From Heligmosomoides polygyrus polygyrus (Eukaryota; Nematoda; Chromadorea; Rhabditida; Heligmosomidae): a stretch of DNA of 64,000 nt. This document shows, piece after piece, positions 43,928 through 53,099 of the stretch. The DNA is taken from the NCBI GenBank assembly GCA_947396885.1, contig OX377201.1:68112983-68176982 (forward strand), in the 5' to 3' direction. The notes below the pieces were generated by a model. The model ran no database searches. It was not told the DNA's origin and saw only the letters and a program-made list of their open reading frames with translations. Each line of letters starts with the position of its first letter. Position 1 is the stretch's first letter. The position numbers and the translations under genes are program-made.

Positions 43928-44215
43928 GGGCGCGTGTAGCGCAGTCGGAGGAGGCGCGACTGTCGCGTGCACCCGACACCAGATTCCTGGTTCGGATTTC
44001 CCGCCCAGGCCAACCAAGCCTTCCATCCCTCCGGGAATTGGTACCAGACTTGTCTGGGAAGGACAAAGCGCTGAATTGTTCATCGGCTGGCCACCGCAAG
44101 TCATTGTATGGCCAAATACGCATTCAAATCGCCCCCACGATATCCCGTAGAAGTAGAATGCGTGGCGCATCCCAAAATGGATTGAATAACGCCGTCCTTT
44201 ATCCTTATTATCCTT
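43928..44215 (+). mobile_element. tRNA-derived SINE, copy 3, with target-site duplication
   Basis: The head GGGCGCGTGTAGCGCAGTCG has a perfect box A-like TAGCGCAGTCGG, and GGTTCGGATTTCCC serves as box B. The tail is TCCTTATTATCCTTTA. The duplications TAATATGATAATTTA (43913-43927) and TAATATGATAACTTA (44216-44230) differ by one base, so this is a fairly young insertion. It sits directly upstream of the CR1 ORF2. Confidence 0.92.
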
Positions 44216-44918
44216 TAATATGATAACTTAAGACGTTTCCTGGACGAAACTGCAGGGTGCAATTAAGTGATTCATTTGCTACGGTGTCGGAAGCGACTGG
44301 ATGGCCGACTGGATAACGAGGCGGTCTTGCGGGAAGGGGGTATAGGGTTTGATTCCGGAGAAGGTTGCGGGGTTTGCTCCGCGGTCCGCTCCCATTTTTG
44401 CAACTGAAGAGTACATTTTGGCTGCGGTAGGGTACCGTATTATTGGGTAGTGGTGAATAAGGGTGAAAAAGTCATAACTACCGATTTCGCCCTGACTTCG
44501 CATGTGGGCATTACTTAAGCTGCTGACCACGAATCTGTCACTCTTTTTCTAAATTATCACTTTTCTTGCACTACTTTCTATCAAAGATTGAAGGTTGGAA
44601 AATAAGTCTGACCACATTGGAGAAGGAAGCGATCCGACTAAGTGGACACCTTTATTCACACATATCTACCGTAACCACATACCGAAATTTTAAAAACAGG
44701 TATCATATCCGTGATCACCACCCCGAATAACCACCGTGGGCGATGTTTGGGCGAAATTTTTCCTTTCGTCCTCCTCTCGACTTCTGGAGTCGTGAAAGGC
44801 AGCAGTGCCGGTTATTCTGCGTACACCCGGTTACCTACACATACCCATCGTAGCCTTCTGACATCAATCGTTTCAAGGAACGTGGTTACCAGATTAGTGA
44901 TCTACATCACAGATAACC

Positions 44919-45284
44919 CTATAGATGAATTTGTGACGAAAAATCTTTTTTGATATCTAGAGTTGAGGTAGTCACAAGTACTCCTATCTGCAATGCCCCG
45001 ACCCGTGTCCTGTAAGTGCATAGGAGAATGGTCAGGAAACAATACACAGCTAGATAAATACCATGAGGTGGATAAAATATGCTGCACTTCGCAACAGCTA
45101 GTAGAATTGTGAAAGTTGCGAGAAGAATAAAAAGCAGTCTGCAAGGAAATCCAAAGAGCAGTGAGCTTGTCTTGATGATGCGACAGGTCAGCGCTTGTCG
45201 ATCTTGTTCACGAATGAGGTGATAGTGAGAAACACTTCCAAAGCTAATTGAGATCATACCAAAGAGGGCATGTGGGGATAGCAT
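44919..45284 (-). CDS. Hypothetical open frame with membrane-like segments, 121 aa
   Basis: The frame starts MLSPHALFGMISISFGSVSH and has two hydrophobic stretches, about residues 38-70 (SSLLFGFPCRLLFILLATFT) and 75-92 (GIYLAVYCFLTILLCTY). An acceptor-like CCATTAG precedes the ATG, and upstream a different frame reads AFNLLPDVEEAACLAEEGSI. I do not recognise a family. It could be an exon of a gene nested in the ATIC intron, or a decayed transposon frame. Confidence 0.25.
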   Translation of the reverse strand: MLSPHALFGMISISFGSVSHYHLIREQDRQALTCRIIKTSSLLFGFPCRLLFILLATFTILLAVAKCSIFYPPHGIYLAVYCFLTILLCTYRTRVGALQIGVLVTTSTLDIKKDFSSQIHL

Positions 45285-45679
45285 CTAATGGAACCTTCCT
45301 CAGCGAGACAAGCAGCTTCTTCCACATCTGGCAACAGGTTGAAGGCGGGGTCAGGACGCGAAGAGGGTAACCTACCGAAGCCAAAATGTAATCTTCATTT
45401 GCAAAAACATTAACAGTCCGCCTAGGGACGCAGAAACCCCACCTCCGGAACAGATGTTTGTAGTATGTAGATAATTTTGATAGTTAGAATTGATCTGCGA
45501 AGTATGATTTCAAAATGCCATTGAATTCAGTGCACGAGTAATTTTGCTGCACCCTGTACTTCCTACACATCGCCTACACATTTCTTTCACTCTATATTCT
45601 CAAGTAAGGGTTTACCCTAAGATGTGCTTCATTCACTGCTCCCCCTTTATTATATGTACAACGTTTTGTGTTTTTCAGC

Positions 45680-45905
45680 GAATGTTAAACAGTGACTTCA
45701 CAGCAGGTACGCGGGATGACTGGGGCTGTCGAGGTCATAATCACCGATTTTGTCCAAACTTCTCCCAGAAGGGTTATTTGGGGTGCTGATCACGAATCTG
45801 ACATTCGTTTTTGAAATTTTTGCTGATCACGGTAGGTAGCAGCAGGTACGGATGATTAGGGCTGTCAAGGTCATGGGGTGTTGATCACGAATCTGACCAT
45901 TCTGA
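45680..45905 (+). repeat. Two imperfect copies of a TGATCACGAATCTGAC repeat
   Basis: GGGGCTGTCGAGGTCATAAT with GGTGCTGATCACGAATCTGA (45725-45800) and AGGGCTGTCAAGGTCATGG with GGTGTTGATCACGAATCTGA (45860-45895) are two copies. A third, weaker match (GCTGACCACGAATCTGTCAC) is at 44520. Non-coding repeat family of unknown kind. Confidence 0.6.
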
Positions 45906-45999
45906 CAATTTAGAGTGAAATAATTGTGTAGGAGATGTGTAGGAAGCGAATTGGTGAAGGAGGCAGCGGTTATGAAGAAACGCAAAGATGGTGCACAGC

Positions 46000-46300
46000 A
46001 CGGGAGTCGAGCATCTGGTCCAGCACCTTTGAAGCAGCCCGCAACCTGCCGAGCCACCGACTCGCTTGCCGCACACCCTTTCGCCGCTTCCCATGCTTCC
46101 CATGGCGCGCGCGCACGCATGCACGTGGTCACGTGCTGACAGTGCGCTACCGTACCCCGCCTTCGAGGGCCCGTAGCCCTTTTGGCTCAAGCACTCAGCA
46201 AAAACGAAACATGTTCTTCTACTATATGAAGGGTGGAGATTCTCGTAGTAGAATCCATTTCCCCCGTTCAGATCTATGCCTGAGACCCTTCCCTGGTGAG
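46000..46300 (-). repeat. Repeat family related to 49215-49478
   Basis: The minus strand reads ACCAGGGAAGGGTCTCAGGC, GAACGGGGGAAAT and GAGAATCTCCACCCTTCATA in the same order as ACAAGGGAAGGGTCCGAAGC, GAACGGGTGGAGC and GAGAATCCCCACCCCTCAAT of the copy at 49215-49478. Both are GC-rich and non-coding. Parts of the inverted repeat at 62187-63200 start similarly (ACAAGGAAAGGTTCCC). Confidence 0.55.
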
Positions 46301-46377
46301 CTAAACCAGAGTATAATAAGACGACCATTTGCCATTCTTTGAAAAGTTATAAAGCGTCTTTCCTTCAAAATAAATTT

Positions 46378-46514
46378 GAGCTGTATTACAGCCCTGGATA
46401 AACCGAAAATAGCCTTCCGAAATGCTCAAATGAAAACCAAGTTTGAAGACAATTATTTCTTACACTGCACACGGATCTCTGTTTAATACCGTGTGAAATA
46501 CAGGGCTGACAGCT
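46378..46514. mobile_element. Small MITE-like element
   Basis: The ends AGCTGTATTACAGCCCTG and, inverted, AGCTGTCAGCCCTGTATTTC match apart from a 4-base indel. The interior of about 100 bases has no coding capacity. No clear target duplication was seen, so the call is tentative. Confidence 0.35.
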
Positions 46515-47059
46515 TTAGTAGTTTTGAAAATCATCACGCTCGCAGTTCCTCGCAAGTGCTTCTAATTGCCATTCATTTCGCAACAGTAGGAAATTCGCTA
46601 ATCATGAGTGACTACATAATCCTCATCATCACGGCCGAGTAAATGGCCGTCTTGCTTCGTTTAGTTTGGATGATCTATCTCCGTCTTAATGACCCTATTC
46701 TGTAGCAAGTCGTACCTAGACCCATCATGTATCAGATAGCTTGTGCGCTATTGTAGGCGTGCAGTCTCACCGGAAGAAAGGAAAACAAGTTTGCAGTGGT
46801 TGCTCCAAATGGTATTGGGAGTGTTCTGCACCAAGGTGGCAACAGTTCAGAATTGCGGCAGCGGTTTCAAGGCAAATTGCGGAAATTTGATCACCGTATT
46901 CAACGAAAACTAAAATATAAAAATAAATAGTATTTTGAAAATGGCGACCTTCAAAAATTCAGAAAAATTGAGAAAGCTGCACGGAATTTGAGTGTTGTGA
47001 TAATGAAGCAACCAATAGCGCAGACATTTTGACCGCTGCTGTACGCTATACTTATGCTC

Positions 47060-47275
47060 GAATGGTCCACTCGAATAGGAATTCGAATGATTTTCATTCG
47101 GATTTAAAGATTCGAAATCGAATATTTGAAAGATCGCGTTTTTCGAATGTAAATGCTCAAAAATTGTGCTTGCCGAATCTATTCAAATTCGAATATTCAA
47201 AAATTGCGTTTTTCGAAAATATTCGAATTTGAATGCTCGAAAAATATCAGTATTTGAAACCATTGGAACATTCGA
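47060..47275. repeat. TTCGAA/ATTCGAAT-rich stretch with hairpins
   Basis: The motif TTCGAA or ATTCGAAT occurs many times in both orientations. Around 47190-47233, AAATTCGAATATT and AATATTCGAATTT are perfect complements around a short loop. It looks like a degenerate palindromic simple repeat. Confidence 0.6.
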
Positions 47276-47789
47276 AATTTTTGCGAGAGCGAGATAGGTA
47301 TGCACTCAAAGTGGAAACTGATCGTGAGATAAATTCGCTACACTGTATCCTAGCAGGCTAGGTGGTCCGAGACTGATTCTGATGGACGAACTGCATTAAA
47401 TGATTAACAAAAGTAACAGTTCTATGTAGATAATTCCCAGCGTAGAAAAACTTTATGAATGCTGGAGATGGCTAACTGCTGCTGACGGGGAGGGGATATG
47501 GCCCACCTATAATTTCGCTGCTCGACCTACGAAATTGACAAATGAAATGGGAACTATCGACATCTTAGCATTCTGTGATTAATGAATCCAATTTTCGCTC
47601 TCGATGGTCGCTGATTGGAAATAGTGAGCCGTTGAGAAAATAAAAACTTCAATGGGTCTCCTTCTTTTCTGAGCAAAGTATTAGGTTGTCCCATAAGTCT
47701 CCGCCGTTTCCTTCAACGATTCATTGCGGATTCCGCTGGCGGTCTCTTGCATAGCGCTATACAGCATTGGAAAGAGAATGATTTGCTCT

Positions 47790-48280
47790 ATCAGACCATG
47801 TATTGCATTTTTTCATCCTGGATTTTGTCAATTTTTAGGTCGTTGAAGTGAAAAGTGAAAAAGTGAAAAAGTAGCCATTTGCGCTCTTGTTCTCTGCGCT
47901 TAGGTTTGGAATTTTTTACGCAGTTTTTTATAGCATTTGGAAGATAATGCTCTGCACTACAAGAATACGTGTTGGTCTTATTTGCTCATTCGTTCTTTAT
48001 TGATTTTTAGGTCATCAAATTGGGACGTCGGACTTTCCCGTCCGAACTTTTAGCGAAACTTCTGCTCTGCGGTGGGACTTTTTTGCTCAGTTTATATGTC
48101 GTTCGAAAGAAAATGTCTTACTCTAAGAATTCATGTAGCGTTTATTGGCGCATGCTGATTTCTGTCGAAAAGAGAAAAGAGAAAAATCATCTTCACCAAC
48201 AACTCCTTCCCCTTGTTCAGTCTGTCTTGCTTCGTTTTATATGACACTCCAAAGTGGATGTCTTGTTTTACCAGAATATA
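47790..48280 (+). repeat. Copies of a roughly 190-bp unit in the mariner D leader
   Basis: Segments ending TTTTTAGGTCGTTGAA, TTTTTAGGTCATCAAA and (49150) TTTTCAGGTCATCAAA recur, with CTGTTCTCAGG- and GAAAGAAAATG-like text between them. A related inverted array is at 55815-56345. Each unit ends in a perfect 3' splice acceptor motif just before the position where the transposase ATG would be. Confidence 0.55.
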
Positions 48281-48289
48281 TAATTTGTT

Positions 48290-48584
48290 GGGCGCGTGTA
48301 GCGCAGTCGGAGGAGGCGCGACTGTCGCGTGCACCCGATACCAGGTTCCTGGTTGGGATTTCCCGCCCAGGCCAACCAAGCCTTCCATCCCTCCGGGGTC
48401 GGTGAATTGGTACCAGATTTGTCTGGGAAGGATAAAGCGCTGACTTGTTCATCGGCTGGCCACCGCAAGTCATTGTATGGCCAAATACGCATTCATGTCG
48501 CCTCCGCGATATCCCGTAGAAGTAGAATGCGCTGGCGCATCCCAAAAGGGATTGAGTAACGCCGTCCTTTATCCTTTTATCCTT
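48290..48584 (+). mobile_element. tRNA-derived SINE, copy 4, with target-site duplication
   Basis: A full copy with head GGGCGCGTGTAGCGCAGTCG, box B-like GGTTGGGATTTCCC and tail TCCTTTTATCCTT. The 13-bp duplication TATATAATTTGTT is perfect at 48277-48289 and 48585-48597. It is inserted in mariner D, so it is younger than that element. Confidence 0.94.
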
Positions 48585-48639
48585 TATATAATTTGTTCTT
48601 CGGCCGTCACAACGATGTTTTGTTGCGATCAAAACTTCT

Positions 48640-48714
48640 AGCGCCAGGCGGGACTCGAACCCAGACCTCCCTCTGACCGGACGGGAATGCTCTACGCCAC
48701 TACACCACCGGCGC
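48640..48714 (-). tRNA. tRNA-like sequence in the left arm, inverted copy
   Basis: Same 75-base tRNA-like sequence on the other strand, with few substitutions (GGTCTGGGTTCGAGTCC in place of GGTGCGGGTTCGAGTCC). The T stem is weakened by those changes, and the acceptor stem is kept. The two copies are transcriptionally divergent. Confidence 0.5.
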
Positions 48715-48956
48715 CGTTTGATCGAACGCAACATCCACACCTCGTGGGACCGATCAGCACCCACCCGTATCCGGGATGAGCTGGCCGCTGATATCAGCAT
48801 GGGACCAGTTAAGCTGATGGTCTTGATAGAAACAGTTCAAATCAGTTTCTTTAAGCCTCAATTGGCTGGTATGCTGATATCAGCGGCCAGCTCATCCCGG
48901 ATACGGGTGGGTGCTGATCGGACCCACGAGGTGTGGATGTTGCGTTCGATCAAACG

Positions 48957-49031
48957 GCGCCGGTGGTGTAATGGCGTAGAGCATTCCCGCCCGGTCAGAG
49001 GGAGGTGCGGGTTCGAGTCCCGCCTGGCGCT
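48957..49031 (+). tRNA. tRNA-like sequence in the right arm, probably a pseudo-tRNA
   Basis: Seven-pair acceptor stem GCGCCGG / CTGGCGC (one G-U), a perfect box A (TGGTGTAATGGCG), box B (GGTTCGAGTCC) and a five-pair T stem. The D stem and anticodon stem do not pair properly (CCCGC against GAGGG with one mismatch, loop CCGGTCA), so an identity cannot be assigned. It could still act as a polymerase III promoter. Confidence 0.55.
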
Positions 49032-49214
49032 AGAAGTTTTGATCGCAACAAAACATCGTTGTGACGGCTTACAACCTTGACACCAGCCAATTGAGGCCTA
49101 AAGAAACTGATGTGAACTGTTCTTCGGCCATTTAAGTTTTTGCTAATTTTCAGGTCATCAAAATGGAGCAGTGCCAGGTCGACAAGGATGAGCACTTTTG
49201 GCACCTTCTTCTCT

Positions 49215-49478
49215 TTGCTTTTTTAAGAACTAAACCCCTGACCTCCCTCGCACGAGTCAACCCTCTACCCACCCAACCACTGGCTGCAGACGCATCGCGG
49301 GCGTACAAGACCCCCAAAACGCGTGCTGCGCCGTATCCCATTGTGACCCCCTACTCGTTGGGTTTAGCGACTTGGCAAAAAATAAACACATTTTCGTACC
49401 AATTGAGGGGTGGGGATTCTCCCCATGTGACTCGCTCCACCCGTTCAGACATACGCTTCGGACCCTTCCCTTGTTAGA
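49215..49478 (-). repeat. GC-rich repeat inserted in mariner D coding region
   Basis: It interrupts the transposase after LLLFAF. On the minus strand it starts CTAACAAGGGAAGGGTCCGA and is related to 46000-46300. It is non-coding. A GGTTGACTCG segment resembles a weak box B, but no tRNA structure is evident. Confidence 0.6.
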
Positions 49479-50284
49479 ACGTGATATGCTAAATCTGCCA
49501 TATGGGAGCTGCAGACGTTTTTCCCTATGCACATGTTTCACCTGTTATTCCCTAAGCTTCAAACTAAAATGGAGGTCGAGAAAAATGAGAAGTCAAACAG
49601 CTCTCCATGAAAAGAGGCCTGAGAAGTCAAAGGTGATGATCCTGCATGACAATGCAAAACCACATGTGCAAGACTCACAAGAGGAACAATAAAGGAGCTG
49701 GGCTGGGAGGTAATGCCACGTCCACCATATAGCCCTTACCTCACCCCTACCGACTACCGTCTCTCCTGTCTCTCAAGCAAGAAATTGGAGAAAAACATTT
49801 TGAAACGGGCGAACACCTCAAAAATTGGATTCAGCAATGGTTCGACCCTAGAACTGCAGCCTTTACGCGAGAGGAATTAGAAAATTGTCCAGTCTGGAAA
49901 AGTGTAGTGGAACAAAATGGACAATATCTCAAATGATTTGACTTTGTAGTTATGAAGTAATAAATCGTTGAAAAAATTAAAAGACTTTTTCGTAACCTAA
50001 TAACGATGAAGCAATGGAAAAGGCGTACGTTCTGCATGCATAACATTTTATCTGAATGAACGTCGTTTGCAGAAGCAGAGAGACCTCAACCGTATTGCGA
50101 TATTGTCAGTCTTCTAAGATTCGAAATCGACTTTCTGTTCCTGCAGTGAAACGTTCCGCTTTTTTCAAAAGGCAACCACTAAACATATCATACATTTTGT
50201 ACAAAGACGTAAGCAGTGAGAATTTGATGAGAAAACCAGTATATTGTTAGATATCATGATGCTTAGAACCATCTCATTTATTTA

Positions 50285-50562
50285 AAAGAATAAAAGACTG
50301 CGTTACTCAATCCCATTAGGACGCGCTACGCATTCTACGCCTACGAAATGTCGTGGAGGCGATTTGATTGCGCATTTGGCTATACAATAACTTACAGTGG
50401 TCAACCGATCAACAAGTCAGCTTTTTATCCCTGCCAGGCAAGACTGGCAACCATTACCGGACCCGGAGGCATGGAAGGTTTCGTTGGCCTGAACGGGAAA
50501 TCTGAAGACCTGGTATCGGCTGCACGCTACAGCCAGCACCTCCTCCGATTCCGCTACACGAG
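50285..50562 (-). mobile_element. tRNA-derived SINE, copy 5 (diverged)
   Basis: A reverse-orientation copy with ACTGCGTTACTCAATCCC at the tail side, GTCGTGGAGGCGATTTGATT in the body and CCTCCGATTCCGCTACACGA at the head. Many substitutions and a shortened head mark it as old. No convincing target duplication remains. Confidence 0.75.
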
Positions 50563-50764
50563 GAAGGTTTATTCATTTACAAGCGTATTATGATGGCGAT
50601 CGTTTAAAGCAACGAGGCTCCGTATTCGGTCAGACACCAGGATTTGCCAGGAACTAAAATTCTGAGGCTCCCAAAAGTAGCATTTTGCAAATAGTCACAA
50701 CTAAATGAAAATGAGAGGTTGAGAAATAATACTCATCTCAAGTCACTCCAAGATTGGTAACACA

Positions 50765-50797
50765 GACAGCATGTTTCGGCATTCTCACCTTCTTCAG
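50765..50797 (-). ncRNA. Hammerhead-ribozyme-like core of a Penelope-like element
   Basis: On the minus strand: CTGAAGA, then A GGT GAGAAT GCC (stem II: two G-C pairs and a U-G), then GAAACA TGC TGTC. This gives core C3-U-G-A-N7-G-A, GAA, a three-pair stem III (ACA/UGU, loop UGC) and the cleavage triplet GUC. Stem I beside the core does not pair well. Its place, downstream of the Penelope-like reverse transcriptase on the same strand, fits hammerheads known in these elements' terminal repeats. Confidence 0.5.
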
Positions 50798-51339
50798 AGC
50801 CCGAAATGAGTCAAAATCAATCGGAGATACTCTCCCCCAAACGCCATTTCATTCCACGAAAAACGTTTGAGGAGACCATTAGACCAAAGAAACGGCGATT
50901 AGCAAGTGGACTAGTGACGTCCACCGGGCACACGCAGCAGAAAGTTTAACGAGGGTGACTGAAACTAAAGCTCACAGAGATTACCCGCCTAGAGGACCTC
51001 CTGGGTCATGTCCACTTAGGGCAAGACACGCAATGTCGACGAGTGGTGCCAGCTCCTGCGTCACTGCTACACATTCATCCCTCCTATTGATTCCATGTGA
51101 TCTGGCCGCAATCCAAAGCGCTTCTAGTGCTCGCCGCGCGAGATGTCGGGTTCACGCGCCAGTATGGTGACTGCTACCCCTGTTTGCGTGCGATTGCGCC
51201 CTGTGGTCCACAGGGCTGGCGGCGTTGGATCTTCTTAGCCCATCAATGTGTTCCTTTACCTTCGCACACAACGGTCGGGAGATTTCTCCAAACTCCTACT
51301 CGCATGCGAGGCACTTTATGAGATACACAACACACGTAT

Positions 51340-52080
51340 GCACGCATTGCAGAGCTTATGCCATTCGAGATGAACGGCACGCAGAATGCAATTTTCGTCT
51401 ATTCTTCTGCATGCTTGCCGTCACCCATAGTTCGTCGACTAGGCCTGTTTTCTCGCTCCTTATAGGGATAACCATTTTGCTGATCTAAAAGGCGAGCTTT
51501 ATATTGAGAAGGCTTTTTCGGTGGGAGGTGCAAGATGAAACCGTGCACGCTGTAAGAAAGATGTTTTGCACATGGCGCAATGATATTTTTGGATGCGGGC
51601 TTACGATACAAACTAGTTTTGTAACCACCCTCGAAAAGTTGGACGCGAACGTTAAGGAATGAAAGCCAGTTGTTTGTAGGCTTTCCACGCGTAAAGGAAA
51701 TATGTTCCGGTTGCTGGTTCAAGAGTTCAAAGCAAGTGCCCACGTCATGCTGAGTTGGACAGACGACAGAACAGTCGTCTATATAACGACAGAAAGGTGT
51801 CGACATCCGATGGAGTACCGGTGCTTCCACTTTAGACATGAATGCCACTGCCAGTACGGGAGCCAGCGCAAGCCCCTAACAACCGTGTACAAAACAGGGA
51901 CGACGGGCAGGTCACAGCGCAGACGTGTAATTAGGGAGTTGGGATGTTTGCCAACTTGCAATGTCAGTACACCTCTTGTTTGGTCTACGGTATTGCCTTG
52001 CAAACTCCTGAGCCGAAGATTGCTGGCATACTGTCGCGTCCTGCAGACGGAACCGAGTTATTGCTCGATCCAACTCCTAT
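51340..52080 (-). pseudogene. Penelope-like element reverse transcriptase relic
   Basis: In the minus-strand frame LAPVLAVAFMSKVEAPVL is followed by FCRYIDDCSVVCPTQHDV (RYIDD catalytic pair intact), LLNQQPEHISFTRGKPTNNW, LSFLNVRVQL and TSLYRKPASKNI. This is the C-terminal half of a Penelope-like reverse transcriptase. Upstream sequence to about 52080 is decayed. Downstream, IAFCVPFISNGISSAM corresponds to the start of the linker before GIY-YIG. Confidence 0.8.
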
Positions 52081-52309
52081 GAAAGAACGATGAATTCCCG
52101 CCCTTATTGATGACGCCGATTTTTATAGCACCTGACGATGTCATACACATTAGTCCTTTTAGACGCTTTCTCTGCTCAATAGTTAAACTTGGGCACACCC
52201 GTTTTCCACTTATGGAGCCAGCACAGCAGGAGCGAGATAGTGAGCGTGTGGAGCTTTTATTCTTATTTATTTTTCATATGGCACCTCCGAAAAAGCCTCC
52301 TTAATAAAT

Positions 52310-52610
52310 AAAGCTCGCCTTGTAGCTCAGCAAAATGGTTATCCCTATGGAACAGGCGTAGTCGACAAGCTACAAATGTTTTCTCTCTCTTTATAGGGAT
52401 AAACATTTTGACGAAAACAACAGACAAAAATTGCATTCCGCGTGCCGTTCATCTCGGATGACATAAGCTCTGCAATACGTGCAACTGGTCGAAAGACCGA
52501 CCTTCACGAAATGGTTAGGATGGTAGAAATACCACCTACATGTACAAACTTAAAGGGTTAGCTCGTCCGCAACCGTCTGTACGACCGCTCTATCAAAGCG
52601 TGTTTTGCGT
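52310..52610 (+). pseudogene. Penelope-like element fragment in opposite orientation
   Basis: The plus strand reads ARLVAQQNGYPY, KIAFRVPFISDDISSAIRAT, GRKTDLHEMVRMVEIPPTCT and LVRNRLYDRSIKACF, the linker region of Penelope-like proteins. It overlaps in content with the minus-strand relic at 51340-51500 (QQNGYPYKERENR, IAFCVPFISNG), so the two are inverted copies. The GIY-YIG domain is cut off where the LTR element begins at 52648. Confidence 0.75.
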
Positions 52611-52647
52611 TCATTTGCTCATGGTGTTAAGGCATGAAGTTAAGGCA

Positions 52648-52837
52648 TGTTCTGCTGTATTAGTGATGCTTAGCATTGACCGCCTGGTGGTGGGTTGTAT
52701 TTCGTACACTATGGACCTCGTGATCGCGAGATCTGCCGCGCTACCATAACCCGCCGATACGACCCACTGCGGCCGGACATAGACCGTCTTTAAGCGAACG
52801 TGTTTTCAGTCATTCCAATGGGTCGACGACGTTGACT
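52648..52837 (+). repeat. 5' LTR, internally deleted
   Basis: It begins TGTTCTGCTGTATTAGTGAT and ends GACGACGTTGACT before TGGAGGCC. Compared with the 3' LTR about 215 bases between GAGATCTGCC and AAGCGAACGTG are missing and replaced by a short unrelated stretch, removing the putative promoter region. Confidence 0.8.
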
Positions 52838-53099
52838 TGGAGGCCGAACGCTCGCATTCTGGACACCGACCTCAGGTCTGACGAACGGCTACGGCGAGAA
52901 CTGTCTTCTCGGAAGCAGCGTACACTACAGTGTACAACAGCAAGTACAGTCGTTGCGCAGGAGTGTCGGAGAGCCAACCCGGAGTACCACAAAGCTTGCA
53001 ATTAGTACAGCACGTGTTGCGCTTAGCGTGCTAGGCGCTTGAGTCATCGCTAAGTCCCAGACACCTTGAGCGCAAGAAAACCCGTTAAAGAGGAAAGCG

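Larger units (their letters stand above)
48606..49117. mobile_element. Inverted tRNA-bearing block with flanking direct repeat
   Basis: Arms 48604-48800 and 48871-49067 are near-identical inverted copies (about 197 bp) separated by 70 bp. Each carries a tRNA-like sequence. The right arm is itself enclosed by 39-bp inverted repeats (48832-48870, ACAGTTCAAATCAGTTTCTT..., and 49082-49120). TGTTCTTCGGCC occurs on both sides of the block (48594-48605 and 49118-49129), consistent with a 9-12 base target duplication. It reads as a MITE that carried a tRNA gene plus a partial inverted copy. Confidence 0.8.
47691..50000 (+). mobile_element. mariner element D with three nested insertions
   Basis: The left end TTAGGTTGTCCCATAAGTCT and the right end (reverse complement TTAGGTTACGAAAAAGTC) are matching termini beside TA. 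A start at 49163 gives MEQCQVDKDEHFWHLLLFAF, the mariner N-terminus. After an insertion come KMEVEKNEK, an ILHDNAKPHVQ segment with the second catalytic Asp, and LGWEVMPRPPYSPYLTPTDY with the third. Many shifts make it a pseudogene. Inside it lie a SINE (48290-48584), an inverted tRNA-like block (48606-49117) and a GC-rich repeat (49215-49478). Removing these leaves roughly 1.2 kb, the usual mariner length. Confidence 0.85.

Noticed and set aside
45885..46328. 147-codon minus-strand frame
   Set aside because: It lies in a GC-rich dispersed repeat whose related copy at 49215-49478 does not preserve the frame.
48237..48800. 187-codon minus-strand frame
   Set aside because: It runs through the SINE and the tRNA-like block, both non-coding; the same peptides recur antisense at each SINE copy.
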